Source: Phyto melanocephala (lineage: Eukaryota > Arthropoda > Insecta > Diptera > Rhinophoridae). Taken from it: DNA of 64,000 nucleotides. Under the pieces are notes generated by a model that worked only from the letters and a program-made list of their open reading frames with translations, was not told where the DNA came from and searched no databases. This document shows positions 24,405-34,127 of the stretch, one piece after another (the first letter of the stretch is position 1; each line of letters opens with the position of its first letter). The DNA lies in assembly GCA_941918925.1 (NCBI GenBank), contig OW799235.1:17046201-17110200 (forward strand), read 5' to 3'. The translations under genes were made by a program, and so were the position numbers.

Positions 24405-25898
24405 TACCCGGTGGCGTTTTTTGAGCCACTTTGTCATAGTGACATTTTCATTTATGATTCATTTTTACAAACTAGATCTCAAGGCGTAATTTCTATGACA
24501 TCTTCACTATAGATACACAGTATAAAAGTAAGTAGAAAGTAATCGACATTGTCTGTTATTATTCGACACAAAGATGAACTCTGCTAGAGTTTGTCTGCTA
24601 CAAGTATTCGTCAATAGTTAAAGAAAAATAAATAACGCATTATTAAAGATTTTTTTGCTTTTGCATTGAAAAATATTGAAACTAGGCAACATTGTCTGTT
24701 ATGAGTGGATTTAAAGGCGAGTTTGTCTGCTGTGCGTAACCCTTTGAAAAAATATAACTGTTCTTTTTTCTTCTTAAATTGTTTTTTGTGCTTTTTGTAA
24801 TTTCAATTCAAGGTTAAATGTTTCATTTCGTTAGTTTAGTAAAGTTCTCAGTGAATAGTGGTTGGTTAATTTTAATTATTAAAGGTGATATCTATCCGCC
24901 GATTACTTTGTGACGATTTGGCCAGAAACTTAGAAAGAATTTTCGACTCGAATTTAATTTCCCAATACAATTATGATGGCACAAAAGGCAAGAAAGCCCT
25001 GAAGTTGTATTCGAATCTAATAACAGCTTTAAAAGGTTAGTGCTATTAAATATTAAATTAAAATAAGTTTTATTAGATATCAAGTTCTGTACGTAGCGTA
25101 CATAATTCTTTTATATTTTTATTTAAAAAGAATGTACAAGCTTCCAGTCTTTTGGAAAATTCCTTTGCTACTTACGCACGGCTATTAAAAAAGTAAAAAA
25201 TAGGGACGCTAAACGCCACTCTAGAAAAATGAATCCAAGATATATGTGGACAGCCAAGAAACTCAAATGACTTAAACAATTATTTAGCAATTCATAAATT
25301 ATTTTTTTACAACTCTTTTAAAACTTATTACTCTATGATTATTATAATTAAAAAATGCAATATTAATGTCTGATTTTTTTTAAGTTACTTTTTTATTATA
25401 TTATTTTATTTCTTATATTATTTTGAACAATATTGAAATTTACAGAATTAATGAGTGCCTTAACTTTTTTTTAATAAAAATTTTTAAATATTCACAATGC
25501 ATAAAATTGGTTTCTCTGTACGGTTCTCTGGGATTAAAATCCATAGCATAAAAATTAATGTATGAAACGTTAGTCAGAAAGTCCTTAATAGTCTCTGTTA
25601 AAGCGACATATAAAAGAAAAATTCACAGAGGAAACAAAGTGATTTTGTCCGCTACGAATCTCTAGAATGGCGACGTATTACATAAAAAGTCATATCTGAT
25701 AATCGATGATATTGTCTGTTAGAACTCGCTAATACTCGGACGCTTAACGGACAAAATCAATTCGGGTCATCTATGATGTTTTGGACAATTGCTTAAAAAA
25801 TTCATGTATGACGCCAAAGAAAATTCAGCATCTGTCATGGATGATTTAACATTGTCAGCATTTTTCACAATGAATCATCATGACATTCGCCACTGGGT
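24405..25898. mobile_element. Inverted-repeat pair, possible TIRs of a gene-bearing element
   Basis: ACCCGGTGGCG at 24405-24415 is matched by CGCCACTGGGT at 25888-25898 (one mismatch over 11). Inside both ends lie similar TGATTCATTTTTAC/TGATTCATTGTGAA segments. ATTGTCTGTTA words recur at about 24549, 24692 and 25711. No clear target-site duplication was found. If real, the element is about 1.5 kb and encloses the DUF4806-like exons. Confidence 0.35.
24885..25270 (+). CDS. DUF4806-like protein, C-terminal two exons
   Basis: Two open segments join cleanly over a 95-bp intron. Exon 24885-25035 follows a TTAATTATTAAAG acceptor and ends at a GTTAGT donor. Exon 25131-25270 follows a pyrimidine-rich acceptor and ends in TGA. 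The junction codon is shared (G|AA) and no stop breaks either part, giving about 97 residues. The first exon reads LLCDDLARNLERIFDSN, then YNYDGTKGKKALKLYSNL, which resembles the DUF4806 domain (hydrophobic D-LA..., N.[DW].GTKGK.A). The second gives a basic tail with AIKKVKNRDAKRHSRK. DUF4806 has no known function. The upstream exons and start are not identified, so it could be a live gene end, a captured fragment inside a transposon, or a pseudogene. An AATAAA lies about 200 bp downstream. Confidence 0.5.
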
Positions 25899-25899
25899 A

Positions 25900-27050
25900 A
25901 TCCTTTATGGCAGAGCAAAAAACAAAAATAAAATTTAAATTCTATTTTAAATTTAATTCATTTATATAACCTACACACAAACATATAACTATATATGTAT
26001 ATGTGTGTATGTGTGTGTGTGTATTTAGTACAAAATGTCACGCATTTAGCGACTTAATTGTAATTGTATAATTAAGCCTTAATACCTGCTTGCATGGATG
26101 CGAGTATGTGCGTGTGTTTACACAAAAAAAAACAAGTAAGAGTGCTATGTTCGGCCGTGCCGAATCTTATATACCCTTCACAATGTGTAGTCATGCAATA
26201 ACAATTGTATCACCATTTAACTCATTAATATTCCTGCAGTCAGCCTGGGGCCAAGTGTCCCTTTGTCAACACTATTTTCTCTAGCGACAACTGCACTAGT
26301 AAAAAAATTGACAACTTTTCTTCTATTTACGCACGAGTAGAAACTAGCTACAGTCAACAGATCTAGTATACACTGTCAATGAAGTCGTCGACAGTTTGTT
26401 TTTTTATTATTTTGCTCTTTCAATAGGTACATATTTTTTTAACTGAGCAACAGTTTTTCTCTTCTAGCATATTATTGCGTCTTATTCTTTTGTTGATTAA
26501 ACACGTGCTCGCAGTGAAAATAAGTTTGTTTTTAGAAATTGTTCAATAATTAAAAAAAAGGTGATTAAAATATTGTTGTGTATAAATACAAATAAAATAT
26601 AATATGAGCAAAAGAAACTATGAAGAAAATGAGCTATAAAATATTAAAAACAGACTGATTTAAATAATTTTTTGTTGTATAAGGTTCTATTTAAAAACTA
26701 AGTAATTTAAGCTTTTCTTAATAAAAAATTTTCTTCAGACAAAAAATATATTTGTTTAAGTGTATGGCCTTAACCTCTGTAAAAATCTAGCTCCAGAATC
26801 GCCTGAGAAGCGCCAATTATGTAGACAAGAGTTACTAAAATGCCCTAGTGAATCTGTGGTTCAAATGTCTCCCAAAAGAACTACCACGTCAGTAGTGATA
26901 AGGTCTACTGGTGGATTTTCAATTACAAGCCTGTGTTAGATGTCAATAGTAGATTACATTGGCTGGGGCATAGCTGGTCAGTAGTACTGGTGACAATGTC
27001 ACTAATACAACACTACAGTTTTACTATTCACATTCCCTGCAGGGATGAAA
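25900..27050. other. Spacer with a (TG/TA) microsatellite and a mini-me start fragment
   Basis: A TATATGTATATGTGTGTATG run lies at about 25990-26025. GTAAGAGTGCTATGTTCGG, then TGCCGAATCTTATATACCC, at 26134-26178 is a widespread fly repeat start, also seen at 33584-33635. No gene is seen. Confidence 0.5.
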
Positions 27051-27054
27051 TACG

Positions 27055-27055
<1 letters not shown>

Positions 27056-27085
<30 letters not shown>

Positions 27086-27090
27086 GTATA
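27056..27090 (+). repeat. (CATA)n microsatellite
   Basis: About eight uninterrupted CATA units followed by TATGTATA. Confidence 0.95.
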
Positions 27091-27414
27091 GGTTTCATTA
27101 TCTTTATCTTTATGACTTTATCCGCTTAAAAACATCTATTGTAAAATTATAAATTGAGTTTATGTATATATATATAACATAAATAAATAAATATAAAAAC
27201 AAAAATTTTGTTTGTCTTAACTGGGATTCGAACCATCATTTATCCCGTTTGTATGGGTGTGAAAAGACGAGGTTATCTAGATCAGCACATCTCAGTTGTT
27301 TTTAAAACGATTTTTTTGATTTTCAATATCGAACTACTTCCGAATATTTCTAATATTTTGGTACCTTGGGTCTTAGAAATTTCTGCAGGCTTCAAAAAGT
27401 TGATTTCAAAATAC

Positions 27415-27600
27415 ACACGGACAGACGGACAGACGGACAGAAAGACAGACGGACAAAAAGACAGACAATGCTTATTGACTCCCCTATTCGAAAGCTTTCA
27501 GAAAATATGTACTTCATGGGGTCGGAAATAAAAATTGTAGAAATTTCACACGGAATGACAAGCCAATATATACCATTACACTTACTGTGTAGGGTAAAAC
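27415..27600 (+). repeat. mini-me-like repeat with (GACR)n tract
   Basis: A GACG/GACA/AAGA tract at 27418-27468 is followed by TATGTACTTCATGGGGTCGG, then CACGGAATGACAAGCC and an ATATACCATTACACTTACTG...GTAGGGTAAAA end. This is the same layout as 1069-1266. The three overlapping open frames here are products of the tract, not genes. Confidence 0.65.
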
Positions 27601-28494
27601 AAGACGCACATAAATAAATACTTTTGGTAAAGCTAAAAGTAAAAAATCTGTAAAAGTAAGAAATAAACAAAAAGCAAAGAATGCAAAGAAAATGCTGCGT
27701 GTTGTTGAGACATTTGCATAAAACTAATTATAAATTCAATTACTGTATAAAGTCTTAAACATACATAAATTTAGACATACAAAATGACACACTAATTTTA
27801 GGGGTTACCAAACTGACGATAAACCGTAATATTCTTAGGGGTGTTTGTACAAAAAATATTTGAAACGACCACAAGCTTATAAAAGAAATTATAAAAAATG
27901 ACAAAACTGCTTTTGAAAATTTTGATTGAAGCAAAAAAAATTGTATTGGGTAAAAAAAAGATATGATCACTTGTAATTCCAATTCTAAAGCTCTATATTC
28001 CAATGAGGAGATATAGAAGGCAATAGTAATTTTGCAAAACATCCACCAAAAACCCGGATGGTCATATTCAATATAATATATTTTATTTATTTATTTAAAA
28101 TGCCTGTTAAAACTACCCTCTCATTTTTATTTACATTTTCTACATATGCAAACATACAACTTCCCCTTATACCTGTAAACAAAAGCGTTCTTTGTTTTTG
28201 TTTATTATTATAACTAAAATATAAGATCTTAATATCAGCAGCAGGTAATAGGTAAAAGCAAAAAAAAAAAGAAGTTGAAAGCATTAATTAGGTTTTTTTA
28301 TTAAATAAATTATTCATTTTTTTTAAACTTTCTTTTTAGACGTAACAAAATTATTTTTATATATTAAAAAGGGGCTGAGAAAATGAAAATATAAATACAT
28401 ATAAATTCATTGTGACAGCCTTAAGTGATTTATGATATTTAGCATAAATGTCGCTAGCACGCCTTAAAATAGGCACCATTTTATCAATCTTTTT

Positions 28495-28590
28495 ATACAC
28501 TTCACACGAGAGTGTAAAAGGGTATTTATAAGCATGTCATTTCGTTTGTAGTTTGTACAATATTTATTGTAGACCTTATAAAGTACATAG
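28495..28590 (-). repeat. mini-me-like end fragment
   Basis: ACACTTCACACGAGAGTGTAAAAGGGTATT, written here in overlapping parts as ACACTTCACACGAGAG and GTGTAAAAGGGTATT, then TGTCATTTCGTTTG and TATAAAGTACATA, is the reversed form of the mini-me end. The RGAC tract is absent. Confidence 0.4.
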
Positions 28591-28739
28591 ACAGTATAGC
28601 CTCCCTAATCCGAACAGATATAGTTCGATCCCTCTTTTGGATAACTAGATCGTACGGACTACAGAAAAAAATGTTACAGGCCTAAAACTTAGGTATGTTT
28701 AGTTTTTATTATTACAAAATTAATTTAAATACATAAAAA

Positions 28740-29667
28740 TCAATGTGTGTTTGTATGTTTGTTTATTTGTTTGTGCTATATAGACGGTTAAACGGCTGGA
28801 CGGATTTCCTTAAAATTTTTACAGAATCTTTCTGTATGTCTAGAAGGAACTATAGGCTATACTGTAAGTTATAAGTGGGCGGGGTGCCACGCCCTATTAA
28901 AGAATATATTATATATCACGAAAGTTAATGCAGCTAGAGTCTTCAAATTAAGTACAGTAAACTTCGACATCCACACGAACATTTGTGTAAAAAATGGGTG
29001 GACTTTCAATAGTAGGCGTGGCCACATGAATTAAATACTAAATTTCGTATATTTGGAAAACGATATCGATTAGTGTACTAAAATTTTGCAAGAGCAACTT
29101 TGACACCCAAATAAACATTTCTGGAAAAATGGGTACATAAGAAATAGTGGGCGTGGCAGCTCTCATAGCAACTGAATACTAAAACTCGTATATTCGGGAA
29201 GCGATAACAGTTAGAGTAGCCAAATTTGGCAAGAGACACTTTGACGTCTATATGATTATTTGAATAAATAATGGATGCTTAAGTAATAGTGGGCGTGGCA
29301 CCGGTCATATGAATTAAATGCAAATATTCGTATATCTTGGAAGCGATAATAGTTAGAGTACCCAAATTTTGCACGAGAAGCTTTGACATCTATATGACTA
29401 TTTTGATAAGAAATGGATGCTTTAGTAATAGTGGGCGTGGCACCTGTCATATGAATTAAATACAAAAATTCGTATATCTGGGAAGCGATCATAGTTAGAG
29501 TACCCAAATTTTGCAAGAGACACTTTGACGTCTATGTGATTCTTTGAATAAGAAATGGTTGATTTAGTAATAGTAGGCGTGGCACTTGCAAAATAAATAT
29601 AATTTTGAACTATAAATTTTTTTTTTCATTACGATGGGGGTGGCGAAGCATACCGGGTATTAGCTAG
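28740..29667 (+). mobile_element. Non-autonomous Helitron, family B (complete)
   Basis: It begins TCAATGTGTGTTTG after host A and ends GCATACCGGGTATTAGCTAG before host T, fitting Helitron ends. Five or six tandem units of about 140 bp carry GTGGGCGTGGCAC or a variant, TCATATGAATTAAAT and CCAAATTTTGCAAGAG. No protein is encoded; the minus frame at 29256-29516 is repeat read-through. A 5'-shortened relative lies at 52546-52796. Confidence 0.78.
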
Positions 29668-29848
29668 TTTAAATATATAAAAAGAAATAAAGTACATACA
29701 ATTATGAAATACATTTATAAAAAAAGATATCTAAAAATATGCAAATAATGTCAGTTAAAATAAATTATGGGTGAGGTACGAACAAATTTAATTTCGATAC
29801 AATTTTTATTATGCTGTTTTTAAATGCCTTTAAAAAAATATTACCTAA

Positions 29849-30034
29849 TCAGTCGCACTTGTTTCCACATAAAATGGCTCTTGCGAACAGATCAATAGCT
29901 TCTCTTTTTGAGACATTATTATGGACTTCCTGAATTTCATCTAGAGAATTGTCGGAGCCTTCGTTTTCCTTAATATTTAAGATAACGTAAAATAACACAA
30001 AAACAACAAACACAGAACAAAATAATGTCCGCAT
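29849..30034 (-). CDS. Possible small secreted peptide, 61 codons
   Basis: The minus-strand frame starts with a basic residue and then a long hydrophobic run (CSVFVVFVLFYVIL, residues 6-19), typical of a signal peptide. An acidic stretch (NEGSDNSLDEIQEV) follows, then a KREAIDLF segment that could be a dibasic cleavage site and a short ARAILCGNKCD tail with two cysteines. An AATAAA signal lies about 40 bp beyond the stop (near 29798-29812 on the minus strand). The composition is unlike the random AT-rich frames nearby. I do not recognise the family. It lies between pogo-like TIRs, so it may be captured or chance. A mature C-terminal peptide is inference. Confidence 0.38.
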   Translation of the reverse strand: MRTLFCSVFVVFVLFYVILNIKENEGSDNSLDEIQEVHNNVSKREAIDLFARAILCGNKCD

Positions 30035-30144
30035 AACAAAGGTAAAATTTTTAAACTATTCAAAACATATAACTGTGCGAAGAACTGGATAGTTCGGATT
30101 AGCGAGTATCCGGACTACAGAGGTTATACTGTATTCTGAATTAA

Positions 30145-31155
30145 CCCACATAGCGCCTGAATTTTATTTTTTTTTTTGTTTAACTGAAATTTTTATTTCG
30201 TAACTTGAATCTTCCATTGCTTCAGACCATTTTTTATTAAATAACTTTTTTTAAAGCTATAGTTTTCAAGAAACAGTCCTTTAAATGTAAAGTGACATTG
30301 CATTTTTTGCAAGAAATAGAACTTCTCGTAACAAAACTTGCAATGACTTTTGGGTGCCCCAACGAATTGGCTTGCCGCGGATAAACTGTCTTGTACTATG
30401 ATGCAGAAAATATAATTGATTCGACAACGCTATGGGTTTCTTAAAGTGGAGCATGGAGTATAAAATTTTTCCAATAGCATCTAAAAGTGGTCGAACTTTC
30501 GCGAATATGTCATGTTTGGTATTGTCGCACTAATATATGTCTTCATTGCTCTAGAATATCGGGTATATCGTTATGCCTTATTTCCACCTTTGTTCGTAGC
30601 TGATCACCTGGCGAATTTTTTAGGCAAACATTAACTTTGCCGCCATTGCCTTCAGCCGTTATGTAAGCGTTAGCTTTGTCTGAAAGTGCCATGTTAATGG
30701 TGCCAAATCCTCATCATCACTGTATTGCTTGAATTCATTTAAAATTTTTTTGCAGCCTTAATGGCTTTCGGTTTTATTAACCGAAAAACTGATACATAAA
30801 TACTATTTAACACAAATTACTTATAAAAGTAGTATATTTTACCTTTGTAATTTTTAAAGGACAGCACAGTTTGCGCTGTAATATAGCAGTACGCACGCTT
30901 TTTATTTATTTGTTGTTTGACCAGGTTGTTACTCTTATTCATTTTTAAGCTAAAAATAATGATTCAACTGGATGTAGGTGATTCAGTTTTACATTTTCTT
31001 TCACTGCGCTCTACTAAAAAAAACCGCTTTCGCAAAGAACTCGATACACAACTAAAAAACACGCGCACCAGCTTCCATCAACATAAACAGTAATAGTAAC
31101 GGTGCTTCTCCCTGATTTGTGATGTTCTTTTAAAAACAAAGTTGCGCCAAGTGGG
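30145..31155 (-). mobile_element. piggyBac-like element with transposase remnant
   Basis: The ends CCCACATAGCGCC (30145 on) and GCGCCAAGTGGG (to 31155) are inverted repeats, each directly flanked by TTAA (30141-30144 and 31156-31159), the piggyBac target. On the minus strand at about 30340-30440 a frame reads HFKKPIALSNQLYF then RQFIRGKPIRWGTQKS, matching the piggyBac transposase segment around the second catalytic Asp (...RQFI.GKPI+WG.K). The canonical acidic residue of that block is not visible here. The rest of the transposase is deleted or scrambled, so the copy is non-autonomous. A run rich in Ser/Asp codons sits upstream, as is usual near the N-terminus. Confidence 0.75.
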
Positions 31156-31189
31156 TTAAAATAAAAAGACGAAATAATTTGATTTAGTC

Positions 31190-31262
31190 AGTCTGACCGT
31201 CAGTCTGTCTGTCCGCCTGTCCATGTGTATGTTGAAATCAAATTTTTTGAAGGCCCCACGTG
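31190..31262 (-). repeat. mini-me-like tract fragment
   Basis: GTCTGTCTGTCCGCCTGTCC at 31203-31223, with GTGTATGTTGAAATC next to it, is the reverse form of the RGAC tract. The same GTATGTTGAAATCAA follows the tract at 48935-48955. Confidence 0.5.
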
Positions 31263-31263
31263 C

Positions 31264-32016
31264 AACTTAGATACTTTTGTGGTTTTAGTTCATGATATGC
31301 TTTCAAGAACTTTACAATTAAAAATCAGTTGCGTGGGTACATGACAAGCTAAGATATAAACGAAATATCACAACTTCCTTTGTTTTTTACCCAAAAAAGT
31401 CGGATTGTGAAGCTCCTTTCGAGTTCTTGCAATATTCATCGTATATATAAAATAATAATCTTTGGCAACATTAACATAAAATCAGGTTTAAATAGGTCAA
31501 TGTGTGACAAAAATATTGGCGAAAAATTAAACTTAAAATTGAAATTAACGATTTCAAATAATAAGTTTTTGTTACAGTTGCGCCATATAATGATCATTTA
31601 TGGCCATTGCAGGATAATACAAACTGTGTAAAGTATGTATAAAATTCGCCACAGACAAAAATGGAGCTTTTACTTGTAAACAAATAATTTATGCACTTAC
31701 CTACGTGTACGGAAAAGAAAACCCGGCATGCAAACGCTTTTGTTTTTTAATACATTTGTTTAATTTAAGGTTTTTTTAATAAAGTAAGTTCATGGTATTT
31801 TTTAGTAGTTAGTTAGAATAGTGGTATCAAGTAATAATGGTTTAAATATTTATTTTTTTTATAAATATATCGAAATCAAAATGTTTTATACTCACTAACA
31901 TGGCTATTTCCAAATATAGAATATAATTAACTTCACATACCTTTAAAGAAAAAAAAATAGCAGATAATTGATATGAAGATCAGTAACTTTACGAAATATC
32001 TAAAACAATGTTACTA
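31264..32016. other. No gene seen
   Basis: AT-rich spacer. The 83-codon plus frame at 31380-31631 has no motif. Confidence 0.45.
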
Positions 32017-32300
32017 CCCAGCAAAATATTTCCAGGAATTGAATAAAGCCGAGAATAAATATTTTTCAAAGTTTTTATTTCCAACTGATTTGTCTACTTG
32101 ATTCTTTCTGCAAGGCATTAAAATAAGTAATAACAAATTCTTTCTTGTAAGTGATTTTTGAACAAACTATACAACTGGTTATTTTATTATTCGTTTTTAT
32201 TATAATGTAATTGGTAATTCAGAAGGCTAAATAAATCTCCAGAAACGTAACGCAAAATTTGTTCATTTGTTCTTAATAAAATGTCGGATTTTTTGCTGCG
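32017..32300. mobile_element. Possible TA-flanked MITE
   Basis: CCCAGCAAAATATTTCC on the left and the complement of GGATTTTTTGCTGCG on the right form short imperfect inverted repeats, each next to TA. The arms are short and diverged, so this is tentative. Confidence 0.3.
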
Positions 32301-32309
32301 TAAAGGTCA

Positions 32310-32865
32310 TTTAAGGGGTAATGCTTTTATACCTAAAAATCTTCCTTAAATCTAAAGCTGCAAAAGTCTTAAAACAACTCTCAGTGCTAAGAGAAACGAT
32401 GTACCTAAGTAGAGAACTTATTACCAATCGCCGGAAGTAGAAAGTGTTAAGGAAAAGTTTGGAAGGTACGAACTGATATACAAGCTATGTCTTAAGTATC
32501 TGGCTGTCACGATAGATGCAAGGTTAAACTTTAAGATGCATTTCAACCCTATTTGCCAAAAAAACATAAAATATAAGAATTGCTATTGAGAGAATGATGC
32601 GAAATATTGGAGGTCCCATGCAATAAAAGAGAAGAGTTGTAAGACTGCTGATGTTAAATGCAGCACCTTTATAGATTGAAGCTCTTAAGAAAAAAACGGC
32701 AGCAAGGAAATTCCTAACAGCATATAGTCCGTATGCACTGCCCACATGCCACGCCTTTCAAACACTACCAGATAAAACAGCGTTTCTTATCTCGTAAATT
32801 ATTCCTATGGACATCCTAGCTGATGAAGCAAAACGTATCTGTGAACGTAAGAGAAGAGGAGAACA
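32310..32865 (+). pseudogene. R1-like LINE reverse transcriptase, C-terminal remnant
   Basis: Plus-strand frames give YLAVTIDARLNFKMHFNPI, then ERMMRNIGGPMQ, a LLMLNAAPL segment, ARKFLTAYSPYALPTCH and IPMDILADEAKRICERKRR. This order (YLGVxIDxRLxFxxH, M.NIGGP, LLYGAPxW, AFRTxSxxA, PIxLxAxExxxIY) is the thumb and C-terminal part of R1/Waldo/TRAS-type LINE RT proteins. Several stops and frame changes are present. The catalytic palm lies upstream and is not preserved. The remnant stops abruptly at the MITE that starts at 32866. Confidence 0.72.
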
Positions 32866-32996
32866 GGGGTTAATTTACGATATTCAATCACGATCGAAAT
32901 TTTACTTGAACGATCGAGTTTGCTGTGCTTTAGGTATAGAGTTTCTAATAAGAATTTTCAAATTTCGATCACGTTCGAATGCCGTAATTTGACCTC
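32866..32996. mobile_element. Palindromic MITE at the end of the R1 remnant
   Basis: GGGGTTAATTTACGATATTC on the left pairs with the complement of GAATGCCGTAATTTGACCTC on the right. CGATCGAAATTT and AAATTTCGATC continue the arms inward. The 131 bp would form one long imperfect hairpin. The junction with the RT remnant suggests the MITE inserted into it. No target duplication was found. Confidence 0.5.
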
Positions 32997-33100
32997 AGAA
33001 TACAAATGCAGTAGGTAAACTAGAAAGAGAGATGTATCATTAAGATTGTGGCTGACAACAATCAGTGACGTCGGTATGACATTCTTAGCAAGCTTTTTAA

Positions 33101-33388
33101 GATCATGACTGACTTTTCTACAAAGTCGTTCGATTATGTCAAATAAAAAGCTGATCGATTTCTGTCCTACATGATAAAATCGAAACAAAATGTTAGACTG
33201 TCATACTTGTTTTAAAAGCAACTCTGATCAAACAGAACCTATTATTTGAGAAAATTTCAAAAAGATTAAAAAAATCAAACACACTTGTAAAAAAATCTGT
33301 GCACTATTTATCCATGCTATTAAATTTTCTGAACACACATATACTTTTAGATATATGAAACGACTAAATCTGAAAGTCAGTCATGTCC
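33101..33388. mobile_element. TTAA-flanked MITE (piggyBac-type)
   Basis: GATCATGACTGACTTTTC and the complement of GAAAGTCAGTCATGTCC form the ends, with similarity continuing about 40 bp inward (TAGTCGTT against AAGTCGTT). TTAA lies immediately outside each end (33097-33100 and 33389-33392). No coding capacity in 288 bp. The ends differ from those of 30145-31155, so this is a separate family. Confidence 0.6.
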
Positions 33389-33392
33389 TTAA

Positions 33393-34127
33393 ATAGTAAA
33401 AGTACAATTTATCTTAAATTGATTTCCGCTAAAAGTGAACTGGCGAATCTTAATAAGTTATACGTTATGAACTGTTCATTACAGTAATATTCATCTAACT
33501 ATGTTGTTTAATAAAGCCTACGAAATAGAAGTAAAAATGATTGACATGAAAATGAAATTTTTTTACAACCTACAAAACCAACAGGTAAGAGTGCTATATT
33601 CGCCAATGTCGAATCCGATAATACCCTTTATTTTATCCAACGGAATTTTTATTTTTGAGTTATTTGTATTTTACTAATCAGCCCCTTTCATTTGATACCC
33701 ATATTCATGAGCTTAAGAAAAAAATTACCCGCCATTTTGTTAAGGGCACTTTCTTTAGTTTTTTCGTAGTTTACCTTATTCTGCTGTATAAAAATATTGA
33801 GGGGGTTGAAGTGGATACATTTTTTTTTATAGATTTTTACGACATTATGGCCATTATGGATTTTTAAGTGAATTCTATTTTGCTATTTAAGCCCTTTCTT
33901 TTAAGACCCATATTGCACCTCTTTGTTGTCTTGTCAACTGAAAACAATCAGCTTTCGTTTGTAAATTAAAAAAAAAGAACCGAAGCAGTTGTATTTTTGT
34001 GGTTTAACCGATTTGTTTGTTTTTTTCAGCAATAACTATCGAGACAACAGCGTATAAATTTGTATCTTCATCTTGTGCAAAAATTAATTAGGAGCTTTCA
34101 TAACTTGATATATTTAAAAAATATATA
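33393..34127. other. No gene seen; mini-me start fragment inside
   Basis: GTAAGAGTGCTATATTCGCC...GTCGAATCCGATAATACCC at 33584-33628 is the fly repeat start also seen near 26134. The frame at 33655-33867 has no motif. Confidence 0.45.

Larger units (their letters stand above)
28592..30131. mobile_element. pogo-like TIR pair with nested Helitron
   Basis: CAGTATAGCCTCCCTAATCC on the left and, on the complementary strand, CAGTATAACCTCTGTAGTCC on the right resemble ends of pogo/Tigger-type elements. Both arms also carry CTAATCCGAAC and GGACTACAG. The right end abuts TA; the left flank reads GA, so the duplication is imperfect. Removing the Helitron at 28740-29667 leaves about 610 bp, which includes the small peptide frame at 29849-30034. 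Confidence 0.45.

Noticed and set aside
27208..27670. Three overlapping frames with TDGQTDRKTDGQKDRQ-type runs
   Set aside because: Products of the GACR microsatellite in the mini-me-like repeat.
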